Assembly (NCBI GenBank): GCA_029261995.1
Contig: JAJDAF010000039.1
Span: 248,001-312,000, forward strand
Direction: 5' to 3'
DNA length: 64,000 nucleotides
Origin: Candidatus Zhuqueibacterota bacterium
GTDB lineage: Bacteria; Zhuqueibacterota; Zhuqueibacteria; Oceanimicrobiales; Oceanimicrobiaceae
Shown: positions 1 to 8,056 of the stretch, piece after piece
Layout of the letters: the number at the start of each line of letters is the position of its first letter
How positions within the stretch are numbered: the stretch's first letter is position 1
Translations under genes and position numbers: made by a program
Notes under the pieces: generated by a model
Told to the model about the DNA's origin: nothing
What the model saw: only the letters and a program-made list of their open reading frames with translations
Database searches by the model: none

Positions 1-178
1 CCCCGAGGTGTGCCATGCCCTCCCGAAAGATCGCGGGATCTGTGCGACCGGCAAAACTCACCTGATCCAGGCCATTCTGCTTGCCAAACAAATCGGAGAA
101 TGCTCGGTTCATGGCGCGCCGGCCGGCCCCGTCAGTGCTGATCAAGGTCAAATCGATGTCAAAAAGAAGCAATTTCAT
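1..178 (-). CDS. HAD-family hydrolase, N-terminal fragment
   Basis: The first 59 codons of a minus-strand gene are present; the rest lies beyond the window edge. The protein opens MKLLLFDIDLTLI, the HAD motif I (DxDxT), in which the first Asp is the nucleophile and the second the acid/base. It is followed by a cap-like stretch ending FAGRTDPAIF, typical of phosphoglycolate phosphatase-like phosphohydrolases. The usual Gly of DxDGT is Leu here. A start at 178 is preferred over the in-frame ATG at 187 because a GGGGA ribosome-binding site lies 10 nt upstream of 178 but only about 1 nt from 187. The gene lies 136 bp downstream of the MFS gene in the same direction. The substrate cannot be told from the fragment. 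Confidence 0.8.
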   Translation of the reverse strand, partial: MKLLLFDIDLTLISTDGAGRRAMNRAFSDLFGKQNGLDQVSFAGRTDPAIFREGMAHLG

Positions 179-314
179 AGACTTCATTTCCCCACGGTTT
201 AAAGGTTCAGGCAAAGATAGCAAACCACGCCAAGAAAATCAAATGAGGTCAGAAAGAGTGCTGTCAAGCCACATCTGCCCACTGATGCCGGTTCCTTTCA
301 GTACTCGGCGCGGT

Positions 315-1508
315 CTACCGATTGCCCTGCGCCATCCTGACGGCAGCGGGATGTCGCCGAAGGGAGAGCATCGCCCAGATGCCGGCGACAGGACCAATGG
401 CAAGACTCGCAAACGCAACTCCCCAACCGCCGTAGTCCTGCAACAGCGGCACCAACCTGATAGACCCCATGGTGAGCAGAAATCCCAAACTGGTCTGCAG
501 GGTCAGAACGGTCCCCGTGTATTGCGGGTCGCAGAGTTCAGAAGCAGCGGTTGAGAATTGTGCCGAGTCCGCGACCACGGTGATACCCCAGACCACCGCC
601 AGCGCCAAAAGAAGGCCCGCATAGCCCGGCGGAACAAATCCAACTGCCAGGCAGCAAACTCCACTGATCCCCATCGCAACAATGGTCGAAACACATCTGC
701 CAACCCTGTCTGCCCAGGCGCCGTACAAAACGCAGCCAAGGGCGCCGGAGGCAACCACCCAAAAGGCGGCCATGCCAGGACTCAGAAAGGCCGTATCCGG
801 AAGCACCGCGTGGAAGAACACAGGCACCCACGCCCACATCGCGTAAAGCTCCCACATGTGGCCGAGATAACCCATGTAAGCGAGTCGAATCGGCCGGTCG
901 CGCAAAATCGTCAGCGCGTATTTGAAATTGAAGCGCCTGGCTACCACGTCATGCGGGCCATCTTCCACGAGGAAAAAGATGATTGCCGCAGCCACGACCG
1001 TCAGGATGGAGGTGGCAAGAATGGTGGTTTGCCACGCCTCCTGCATCACCACGCCGATCCAGTGCGGCAATGCGTTGCCGATGGAAAGCGCCCCTACCAT
1101 GCTACCGATGGCCAGCCCACGACCTTTCTTGAACCAGCCGGCGATAATCTTCATGCCCGGCGGATAGATTCCCGCCAGGAAGAAGCCGACCAACAGCCTC
1201 AACATCAGACTGATCTCGAACTTGTCCGCCCACAACAGATACATCCCATTTGCGATTGCAGCAAGCAATGCCGAAAACGACAGCACTCGACGAGTGTTGA
1301 AGACATCCGCCAGATTGGTGAACGCGATAAAGAGCGTCCCGAGAACGAAACCGAGTTGCACCGCCATCACCAGGAAAGCCAGTTGGCGGTCCGTCATCAG
1401 GTAGTTTGCTTTTAGAGCGGGTCCCACGGCAGAAACACTAAACCAAACGGTCATGCAAAGAAGTTCAGAAAAACTAACCAGCAGAAGCATTTTCCATGCT
1501 TTCGACAT
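315..1508 (-). CDS. MFS transporter
   Basis: This 397-residue inner-membrane protein has about 12 hydrophobic segments and the usual length of a major facilitator. The N-terminal half contains a first helix after MSKAWKMLLLVSFSELLCM, a loop NLADVFNTRRVL in the place of the cytoplasmic loop 2-3 motif (normally GxLaDrxGrr), and a glycine-rich segment GWFKKGRGLAIGSMVGALSIG around residues 125-145. A second loop, GAWADRVGRC, in the C-terminal half is a good match to the family motif. MFS proteins move small solutes by ion symport, antiport or uniport. Nothing in the sequence or neighbours indicates the substrate; the nitrate/organic-anion type branch is a guess. The adjacent HAD phosphatase could be co-transcribed. 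Confidence 0.88.
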   Translation of the reverse strand: MSKAWKMLLLVSFSELLCMTVWFSVSAVGPALKANYLMTDRQLAFLVMAVQLGFVLGTLFIAFTNLADVFNTRRVLSFSALLAAIANGMYLLWADKFEISLMLRLLVGFFLAGIYPPGMKIIAGWFKKGRGLAIGSMVGALSIGNALPHWIGVVMQEAWQTTILATSILTVVAAAIIFFLVEDGPHDVVARRFNFKYALTILRDRPIRLAYMGYLGHMWELYAMWAWVPVFFHAVLPDTAFLSPGMAAFWVVASGALGCVLYGAWADRVGRCVSTIVAMGISGVCCLAVGFVPPGYAGLLLALAVVWGITVVADSAQFSTAASELCDPQYTGTVLTLQTSLGFLLTMGSIRLVPLLQDYGGWGVAFASLAIGPVAGIWAMLSLRRHPAAVRMAQGNR

Positions 1509-1680
1509 TCACCCTCCGGAGGTTGTGATTCGGGGTTATTGCGGGCAGGCGACGGGGGCGACAAATGCGCCTGGCGGTTGAACTTTTTGACGGCCACTCT
1601 AACCAGGGCCAGTTCTTTTTTAAGAAAGGAAAGAGATCTGAATCTGGTGCTGAGTTTTGATTTCGAGCAAATCGCTTCGG

Positions 1681-2022
1681 TCAGAAACTCTTCAACGCTT
1701 CCGCCTCGTCGTTGACGTGGCGCATGTATTTTGTAATCCCGATCATATCGAAGATCTTCTGAAAATGCTCGGTCAATCCCCAGCTAATCAGAGTCTGACT
1801 GCGTTTGCGACTTTTGGTCAGGATGCCGATGATGATCGCCATTCCGGCGCTGTTGATGTAAGATACGCCGTCAAAGTTGAAACCGATCTTTTGGCAATCT
1901 CCCCCACTGAGTTCTTCGTAGGCACTCTCCAGTATCTCTTCGGAAGCACTGGTTACGTCGCCGCTGAGATCAAGGATGCCAATGTCTTTTGATTTGCGAG
2001 TTGCTACCTGAGTATTTTGCAT
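1681..2022 (-). CDS. STAS-domain protein (anti-sigma antagonist-like) with an NSAG motif
   Basis: This 113-residue protein is a single STAS domain: an N-terminal beta strand (DIGILDLSGDV), the central VSYINSAGMAIIIGIL segment, and a C-terminal helix near EHFQKIFDMIGI. Such proteins bind RsbW/SpoIIAB-type kinases or act as modules in larger switches. In phosphorylatable antagonists the centre reads DSSG, with the second Ser phosphorylated. Here the same positions are N57-S58-A59-G60, so the acceptor Ser is replaced by Ala. The protein is therefore probably not switched off by phosphorylation, or works in another way. It sits 9 bp downstream of a glycosyltransferase in a minus-strand run. A second, canonical STAS protein is at 20971-21306. 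Confidence 0.85.
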   Translation of the reverse strand: MQNTQVATRKSKDIGILDLSGDVTSASEEILESAYEELSGGDCQKIGFNFDGVSYINSAGMAIIIGILTKSRKRSQTLISWGLTEHFQKIFDMIGITKYMRHVNDEAEALKSF

Positions 2023-2031
2023 GTCCTTCCT

Positions 2032-2934
2032 CTACCTGTTTCGTCGGTTTCTGGCAAGCTGTTCAAAAGGTACGACGCAAATTCGCACCAGGCAAACCAA
2101 CCATAAGATAACGCCAAAAAGCTCATTTACAAGGACAAAACTCTGTTTGTGTTTAACAAAGTAGTGGTAGAACGAGCGGTGAGAGGTCCACAACATTCGA
2201 GTCCGGTATTTGAAAACGCTGGCGCCTCGCATGTGTCCGACCTTCGCGGCCGACTCGAAGTAAGTGCCGTAGCCGCTATTCTTTACCCTCAGACACCAAT
2301 CGACGTCGCTGAAAAACATGGGAAATTGCTCATCCCATAAACCGACTTCATCGAGCACGGCTTTTGAGAAAAACAGGCACGCTCCCTGAGGCTGATCCAC
2401 TGCGCGGCTACTTAAGTGGTCGAAATCTCCCATCCTCCAGTGGTTAAACTGTCTGCTCTTTGCGAAAACGCGCGACAGGCCGGACAACTCCCAGATCAAA
2501 TCCTGTCGCCTGGGGAATCGCCGGCAGGATGGCTGCACGGTTTCGTCAGGATTCAGCAACTGCGGCGCCACCACGCCCACGTTTTTGTGTGCGTCAAGCG
2601 CCTGCCGTAGCGTTGACAAACAACTGGGCCGCAGACAGGTATCAGGATTGAGAATTAAGATGTACTGGCCGCGGCATCGTTTCAACCCCTGGTTAAGCGC
2701 CCTGGTAAAACCAAGATTCTGGTCATTGCAGAGCAACTCAACGCCGGTTTCAGAGTCGGCGACTGCGCTGACAAAGTTGCGGGTTTTGTCGCTCGAGTCG
2801 TTATCGACAACAATGATCTGGCTGATGTCGCCCTGCAACTCCAGGCCGAGGGACTGCAAGCACATCACAATCTCATTGGCGCTGTTGTAAGTGACGACAA
2901 CTACCGAGACCAGAACATCTTGCTCAACCGACAC
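2032..2934 (-). CDS. GT2 family glycosyltransferase
   Basis: This 300-residue GT-A-fold enzyme starts with the nucleotide-sugar binding strand VSVVVVTYNSANEI. It carries IIVVDNDSSD (residues about 38-47), NPDTCLRPS where the metal-binding DxD is expected, and FFSDVDWCLRVKNSGY around residues 207-222, which resembles the ED(x)D catalytic-base region of rhamnosyltransferase-like GT2 enzymes. A hydrophobic stretch near residues 262-285 may attach it to the inner membrane. It probably adds a sugar to a cell-surface glycan; donor and acceptor are unknown. Its start overlaps the end of the M24 peptidase gene by 11 bp, so the two are likely translated from one transcript although they share no obvious pathway. 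Confidence 0.9.
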   Translation of the reverse strand: MSVEQDVLVSVVVVTYNSANEIVMCLQSLGLELQGDISQIIVVDNDSSDKTRNFVSAVADSETGVELLCNDQNLGFTRALNQGLKRCRGQYILILNPDTCLRPSCLSTLRQALDAHKNVGVVAPQLLNPDETVQPSCRRFPRRQDLIWELSGLSRVFAKSRQFNHWRMGDFDHLSSRAVDQPQGACLFFSKAVLDEVGLWDEQFPMFFSDVDWCLRVKNSGYGTYFESAAKVGHMRGASVFKYRTRMLWTSHRSFYHYFVKHKQSFVLVNELFGVILWLVCLVRICVVPFEQLARNRRNR

Positions 2935-3994
2935 GAACGACCTCTCTGGAAATCGGGGTCAGATTTTCCACTCCTTCTTCGGTCACCACAAAATCGTCTT
3001 CGATGCGAACACCGCCAACGCCCTGCACATAAATCCCCGGCTCCATGGTGATGATATTTCCAACCTCAAGTGTGTCTTTGCTGAATTCACTGACGCGTGG
3101 CAACTCGTGCACATTCAATCCGAGTCCGTGGCCCAACGCGTGCTGGAAATACTCGGCGTATCCATCATCTGCGATGCGGGTACGGGCGACTTTGTCGAGG
3201 TCCCTGGCAGCCATGCCGGGAACGGCCGCTGCTTCGGCGGCATTCAAAGCAGCCTCGACCGTCTGCATGATTTTCGACTGCTCGGTGGTCGGTTTGCCAA
3301 GAACCACCGTGCGCGTAAAGTCAGCCGCATAGCCGTTGGTCGTCGCGCCAAAATCCAGAATGACGAAATCGCCTGCGCTCAGGCGTTTGCGAGAGGAGAC
3401 ACCGTGCGGCAAGGCTGACCGCTCGCCGCTGGCAACAATAGGCTCGAACGGGTCACGTTCGCTGCCAGCGCGCATCGCCTGGTAGGACAGTTCGGCAGAG
3501 ATCTCCGACTCGGCGACGCCAGGCTTGAGCAGATGACAAACGCTCTTAAATGTCGCAAGACAAATCGCGGCGGCCGTCCTGACATTCTCAATTTCGGTAG
3601 GCGACTTGACTGCGGCTATCCGCTCGACCACATTCTCTGTGCAGATGATGCGAGCATCCGGGAGCTTGTTCCGCAAAAAAAAATAGTCTCTGGTGGAGAG
3701 ATGAGGGCTCTCAATCCCAATTTTGCAGTTGCCAGAAAGTTGCTGTACCCCTGACAACTCAGAGTACAGATCTTTTTGTACGATGGTGACTGCAGCGTCG
3801 GAAACTTGCTCGATAGCTTGCTGACGGTAGCGGCGGTCGGTGAAAAGATAGGCAGCTTCACTGGTCACAATCGCGATTGCGTTCGAACCGGTAAAGCCAA
3901 AAAGATAACGAATATGAGCAGTAGACGAAACGAGAAACGCGCTCAAACCATGGTGATGAATTCTGGCCCGCAACGCCTGAACTCTAGGATTCAT
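2924..3994 (-). CDS. M24 family metallopeptidase (Xaa-Pro aminopeptidase-like)
   Basis: This 356-residue cytoplasmic protein has the creatinase N-domain (residues 1-125) followed by the pita-bread M24 catalytic domain. The five metal ligands of the family can be recognised: Asp in VILDFGA, Asp in YAADFTR, His in LGHGLGL, Glu in TMEPGIY and Glu in VRIEDDF. The length is that of short Xaa-Pro aminopeptidases and proline dipeptidases (about 350-370). It should remove an N-terminal residue preceding proline or split X-Pro dipeptides; which of the two cannot be decided by eye. Its start overlaps the end of the upstream TPR gene by 11 bp and its stop overlaps the next gene, so it sits inside a tightly packed operon. 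Confidence 0.92.
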   Translation of the reverse strand: MNPRVQALRARIHHHGLSAFLVSSTAHIRYLFGFTGSNAIAIVTSEAAYLFTDRRYRQQAIEQVSDAAVTIVQKDLYSELSGVQQLSGNCKIGIESPHLSTRDYFFLRNKLPDARIICTENVVERIAAVKSPTEIENVRTAAAICLATFKSVCHLLKPGVAESEISAELSYQAMRAGSERDPFEPIVASGERSALPHGVSSRKRLSAGDFVILDFGATTNGYAADFTRTVVLGKPTTEQSKIMQTVEAALNAAEAAAVPGMAARDLDKVARTRIADDGYAEYFQHALGHGLGLNVHELPRVSEFSKDTLEVGNIITMEPGIYVQGVGGVRIEDDFVVTEEGVENLTPISREVVRVG

Positions 3995-5348
3995 CCTGAG
4001 ATTCTGTAAGCTTCTGCTTCAGTGTGGCTATTTTTTGAATATAGAACTCGTTATCCGGGTGCTTTTTGATGAGAGTCTCAAAAACATCAATAGCCTTGCT
4101 GTATTGACCCTGGGCGGCGTAGATCTCACCAAGAGTCGGGGTCACTATCTTATCTTGTTTTTGCCTCTTTCTGGCCGAAGTGGTGGCGCGTGGCAACTCG
4201 GGTTCGGGCGGGACAAGCTGTGGCATCTCCGGCTCCGCTTCACTTTTGACCGGCTTTGCGGGCTGAGCAGGTTCAGGCTCGAAATCAGGAGTCGGCTGCT
4301 CCGCTTGCGAAGCGAACGGCGGCGGCTCATCCGCCACATCTTCTCTTTGAAGTGGCGGATCGGATTCTTGTGTGTCCGGTTCGGGGTCGAGGCCGAAAGC
4401 AGCGTCGTTAGGCGCTTGAAACTCGGCGAGAAGGTCATCTACCTGAGGCTCCGAGGCTGGCACTTCGAGTTCAGAATCGACGACGTGAGGCGAACCTGCT
4501 GCTTTTTCCGGACCGGCTTCATCGACCTCGTCTTTAAAGATGTCGTCGAGAATATAGGAAAACTCATCAACTTCGCTCGGCGCGCCGCTCTTTCCGCGGT
4601 CATCCGGCATCGCGGCCTTGATCACTTCTTCTGTCTTCGCCTCCGGCTCTTCGAACAACAAATATTCTTCTTCTTCTGTGACCGCAATCGGGCTGACGGC
4701 ATCGAGATCGAGATTGTCGTTACCGAGGGGATCGGCTGACGGCTCGGGTTCAGCAGGCGGCGAATGAGTCAACTCGGGTTCAGGTTCGAGATCAAACGCG
4801 CCCCCGAGATCGATATCAAGAGATGATTCCGGAGACACATCGAGGTCAGGAGCAGGCGCCATCTCGGCCGGCGACTCAAGCGGCAGCTCAGGTGGTTGGA
4901 TAAGGGTCGCGGCATCTTCATCATCCGGCTGTTCGCCTGCAAGGATCTGCTCGCTCGCCATTTTTCGCGCAAATTCATCGAGCGGGTCGATCTCAAGAAT
5001 CTTCTTGTAGCTCATTTCACAGGTGTTTTCCCAGCCGATTTCCTTCATCAGATCGCCGTACATCTTGTGTGCTGCCAAGAACTTGGGGTCAAAAAGCAGG
5101 ACACGCTTGAATTCTTTTTCAGCCTGCTCGTACAGTTGCTTGGCCATGTAGCCCTTGCCCAGGACAAAATGGCCGGTCGCATAGTATGGATGCTTTTTGA
5201 GTCCGTCTTCGCATAGTGAAATCGCTTCATCCACACGATTCCCGGCTAAATAAGCTTCAGCCAGGCGAGCAAACAGAATCGAATCTGGGTGCTCTTTGAC
5301 GAAGCCCTCCAGGAACGTAACATCTCCATTACTCTTTTCCGTTGCCAT
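3984..5348 (-). CDS. TPR protein with a long acidic central linker
   Basis: The N-terminal ~125 residues hold tetratricopeptide repeats, for example ARLAEAYLAGNRVDEAISLC and GKGYMAKQLYEQAEKEF. A roughly 260-residue acidic, proline-rich, low-complexity region follows, and one more TPR closes the protein (GEIYAAQGQYSKAIDVFETL). No signal peptide or membrane segment is seen, so a cytoplasmic scaffold is likely. ATG at 5348 is preferred over the GTG at 5360 because GTGGA lies 7 nt upstream of it. It is upstream of the M24 peptidase gene (11-bp overlap) and 74 bp downstream of the lptE-like gene. A role near LPS assembly is possible from context only. Confidence 0.85.
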   Translation of the reverse strand: MATEKSNGDVTFLEGFVKEHPDSILFARLAEAYLAGNRVDEAISLCEDGLKKHPYYATGHFVLGKGYMAKQLYEQAEKEFKRVLLFDPKFLAAHKMYGDLMKEIGWENTCEMSYKKILEIDPLDEFARKMASEQILAGEQPDDEDAATLIQPPELPLESPAEMAPAPDLDVSPESSLDIDLGGAFDLEPEPELTHSPPAEPEPSADPLGNDNLDLDAVSPIAVTEEEEYLLFEEPEAKTEEVIKAAMPDDRGKSGAPSEVDEFSYILDDIFKDEVDEAGPEKAAGSPHVVDSELEVPASEPQVDDLLAEFQAPNDAAFGLDPEPDTQESDPPLQREDVADEPPPFASQAEQPTPDFEPEPAQPAKPVKSEAEPEMPQLVPPEPELPRATTSARKRQKQDKIVTPTLGEIYAAQGQYSKAIDVFETLIKKHPDNEFYIQKIATLKQKLTESQDES

Positions 5349-5422
5349 CGTTCTATCCACTAGTAGTAAGTAGTTGCTCTAAATGTAATAAAAATGGGAA
5401 ACTATAATCAAGCTATTTTTGA

Positions 5423-5941
5423 TTACCATCCTGAAACAGACTTATTGAGGATCTCATTCGCTATCTTGGCTACGGCTTCGTCGATGCCCGCATCCCGGCT
5501 CTGAGTGCCCTGGTTCGGATCAAAAGTTCCCCACTGCGTGATCTCGTCTTCCCAGATCATTTTGCGTTTTTTCAGGTCCTGATACTTGACCGAGACCGTG
5601 ATAAAGATCTTGATGTCCTGCACGCTCTCATCGCTACTGAAAGAGCCGGCACGATCATCCACTCTGACAATTTTGCCTTCAATGAGAGAATCCGCGCCTC
5701 GGCGGTCCATAACACGCAGCGTGTGGTCTTGGGTGAACTCATCTATGACTTTGTCGGTCAGCTTATCTTTAATGGCAAACTCCGAAGTCAAATCCTGAAA
5801 AATGGGAACCGCGACACTCTTGATGTGCGAGGCGCCGGAGCTGGAAAATGAGTAGGCACAGGCCGAAAACAGGGCCAGAATTCCCCACAACGGCCAACTG
5901 GCCACACGCCCGAATTTCAACTGATCAGAAAGGCAAATCAT
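5423..5941 (-). CDS. lptE: LptE-like LPS-assembly lipoprotein
   Basis: This 172-residue protein has a short basic N-terminus, a hydrophobic segment and a lipobox-like LALFSAC with Cys28 as the likely lipidated residue; Phe at -3 is unusual. The mature part starts AYSFSSSG and continues HIKSVAVPIFQDLTSE, features of the LptE family, whose member plugs the LptD barrel that inserts LPS into the outer membrane. The C-terminal part (DEITQWGTFD, DEAVAKIANEILN) also fits. Its start overlaps the sigma-54 regulator gene by 17 bp. From memory, this regulator-lptE order is common in Bacteroidota, Ignavibacteria and relatives. LptD itself is not in the window. Confidence 0.8.
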   Translation of the reverse strand: MICLSDQLKFGRVASWPLWGILALFSACAYSFSSSGASHIKSVAVPIFQDLTSEFAIKDKLTDKVIDEFTQDHTLRVMDRRGADSLIEGKIVRVDDRAGSFSSDESVQDIKIFITVSVKYQDLKKRKMIWEDEITQWGTFDPNQGTQSRDAGIDEAVAKIANEILNKSVSGW

Positions 5942-7088
5942 ATTCTTTTATCTTCCGGTAAAGTGTGCGCTCGCTGATTCCCAGGGCTCTGGCGGCCTTG
6001 CGCTTGCTGCCGCCGGAAGTCTCCAACGCACGGTTAATGACGAAGTGTTCGATGTCCTCGAGGGTTTTGCCGCCGACATCGAAGGTGTCATCGGACGCCT
6101 CCGGGGCAAACGGCATGACGGCTCCCGACACGACTTCTGAATACACCGGCAGGGGTTTGGGCTTCGGCTCGGAATAGATTGCCTGGAAGATGTCCTCCCG
6201 CAGTTTTGTAATCTCGGACTTTAAGTCGATCAGAGCATGGTAAATGAACTCCCGCTCGACCTGTTCGGTTGAGCGGTGGGTCGGCACCGGCAGATTTCGT
6301 CCCGGCGGAGGATTGGCTGGTTTGAGGTAGCGAGCCATGCTGTATTCGTCGATGACCGCGCCTTTTTCAAGGACAATCATGCTTTCAATTGTATTCTTGA
6401 GTTCACGGACATTTCCGGGCCAGTCTTGCTTTTCCAACATTCGAAAAGCAGATTCCGTGAAACCCTGGAATTCGATGTGTCCTGAGCGCGCAAAATCGCC
6501 GGCAATCTTCCTGACCAGCGGCACGATGTCCTCCCGGCGTTCGCGCAGTGACGGGATGCGAAGATGGATAGCATTCAACCGGTAGTACAAATCCTCTCGA
6601 AATTCTCCAGCGGCAACCGCCTTCTCGAGATCTTTGTTAGTGGCCGCCATCACACGTACGTCTACCTGCTGCATGCGTGTGCCGCCAACTCGCATAAAAT
6701 CCTGGCTCTCCAGAACCCGCAGTAACTTCACCTGCGTAGCGAGCGGCATCTCTCCGATTTCATCCAAAAAAATCGTGCCGGAATCGGCCAACTCAAAGTA
6801 GCCCTTGCGGGCGCCGATCGCACCTGTGAAGGCGCCTTTTTCGTGGCCAAAAAGTTCAGACTCGAGAATGCCTTCCGGGATGGCGCCACAGTTGACCGTT
6901 ACCAGGGATTTGTCGCGCCGCCGACTCTGCTGATGGATGGCCTTGGCCACCAACTCTTTGCCGGTTCCGCTTTCGCCCATCACCAGTACGGAAATGTCGG
7001 TAGGGGCAACTTGCTTCACCGTCAAAAGAATTTGCTGGATTGCATGCGAATGCCCCGTGATTCCAAAGTTGTTGCTGACCTCGCTCAT
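5925..7088 (-). CDS. Sigma-54 activator without a receiver domain
   Basis: This 387-residue protein begins directly with the AAA+ central domain of bacterial enhancer-binding proteins. Walker A is GESGTGKE (residues 38-45), the sigma-54-contacting loop is a canonical GAFTGA (85-90), and Walker B is TIFLDE (105-110). An arginine-finger region (YYRLNAIHLRIPSLRER) follows. After a proline-rich linker, the C-terminal Fis-type helix-turn-helix reads KRKAARALGISERTLYRKI. With no receiver, GAF or PAS domain it must be controlled by a partner protein, by its expression level, or be constitutively active. PspF is a well-known activator of this layout. It overlaps lptE, so it may respond to envelope state (inference). 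Confidence 0.93.
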   Translation of the reverse strand: MSEVSNNFGITGHSHAIQQILLTVKQVAPTDISVLVMGESGTGKELVAKAIHQQSRRRDKSLVTVNCGAIPEGILESELFGHEKGAFTGAIGARKGYFELADSGTIFLDEIGEMPLATQVKLLRVLESQDFMRVGGTRMQQVDVRVMAATNKDLEKAVAAGEFREDLYYRLNAIHLRIPSLRERREDIVPLVRKIAGDFARSGHIEFQGFTESAFRMLEKQDWPGNVRELKNTIESMIVLEKGAVIDEYSMARYLKPANPPPGRNLPVPTHRSTEQVEREFIYHALIDLKSEITKLREDIFQAIYSEPKPKPLPVYSEVVSGAVMPFAPEASDDTFDVGGKTLEDIEHFVINRALETSGGSKRKAARALGISERTLYRKIKEYDLPF

Positions 7089-7114
7089 AAAGCGACCCCT
7101 ATAGAATTCATCAC

Positions 7115-8026
7115 CTATTTGAAGGATTCAACTGTCTGTTTCAACCCCTGTTCCAGGTTGAATTCAGGCCTCCAGCTCAGGACCTGCTCAATCTTTTTGT
7201 AAGTGATGCAACTGCGCAACTGTTCTCCGAGCTTGCCGGGTCCATGATTCTCTGCCAGATTGGCGCCGGTCACCTGGTTCAACGATCTGAAAATAGTGTT
7301 GACGTCGGTTTCCTTACCGGTGCCAATATTGAAAACGTTGCTTTCCTGATACTCTAAGGCCATGACATTCGCCCTGACCAGATCATGCACGAACACGTAG
7401 TCGCGGGTCTGCTTGCCGTCGCCATTGACCACCGCTTGCTGGCCGGCCAGTAGTTTCTCGATGAAGATGGCGACAACACCAGCTTCACCGTGGGGATTTT
7501 GCCGGGGTCCGTAAACATTGGCGTAACGAAAAATCACGTGCGACAAATCGTAGGCTTGCTTGTAGTAGAACAGATATTTTTCGCAGGTCAGCTTGGTGAT
7601 CCCATACGGACTGACTGGCCAGGTGGGGTGAATCTCATCGGCCGGGAAATAGTCTTGCTCGCCGTACACGGCTCCGCCGGTAGAGGAAAAAATGAATTTC
7701 TTGACACCGTTGGCAACGCAGTTCTGCAGTAGATTGAGGGTTCCGAGCACATTGACGCTGGCATCGAAGACCGGGTCGTCAACTGAACGACGCACATCCA
7801 TCTGAGCCGCGTGATGGTTGACAATGTCGAAACCGGCGTTCTGAAAGACTTTGGCCAGCGCGGCGTCCTGAATGTTCATCTTGACAAACTCAGCTTTGGA
7901 GTTAAGGTTGCTTTCACGCCCAGATGAGAGATCGTCAACCACAACCACCTCATGACCCTTGCTGATGTAGGCATCGACAATGTGGGAGGCGATGAAGCCC
8001 GCGCCCCCGGTTACTAGAATTTTCAT
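7115..8026 (-). CDS. NAD-dependent epimerase/dehydratase (UDP-glucose 4-epimerase-like)
   Basis: This 303-residue extended short-chain dehydrogenase has the NAD-binding TGGAGFIAS motif (residues 6-14), the acidic end of beta-2 at DDLSSG, and the catalytic Y141-x-x-x-K145 in SPYGITK preceded by SSTGGAVYG. The C-terminal half supplies the substrate pocket (RYANVYGPRQNPHGEAGVV, GDGKQTRDYVFV). It most resembles archaeal/bacterial GalE-type UDP-hexose 4-epimerases, which supply UDP-galactose or similar donors to surface glycans, but 4,6-dehydratases share these motifs, so the exact reaction is open. It lies 30 bp downstream of purD and 26 bp upstream of the sigma-54 activator. Confidence 0.88.
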   Translation of the reverse strand: MKILVTGGAGFIASHIVDAYISKGHEVVVVDDLSSGRESNLNSKAEFVKMNIQDAALAKVFQNAGFDIVNHHAAQMDVRRSVDDPVFDASVNVLGTLNLLQNCVANGVKKFIFSSTGGAVYGEQDYFPADEIHPTWPVSPYGITKLTCEKYLFYYKQAYDLSHVIFRYANVYGPRQNPHGEAGVVAIFIEKLLAGQQAVVNGDGKQTRDYVFVHDLVRANVMALEYQESNVFNIGTGKETDVNTIFRSLNQVTGANLAENHGPGKLGEQLRSCITYKKIEQVLSWRPEFNLEQGLKQTVESFK

Positions 8027-8056
8027 GCGAATATCCCTTTTCGTTTGGTACCGTTC

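Noticed and set aside
558-1415. A long plus-strand open frame opposite the MFS gene, rich in His, Gln and Arg
   Set aside because: Its composition is that of an antisense shadow of a membrane protein, while the minus strand encodes a clear MFS protein.
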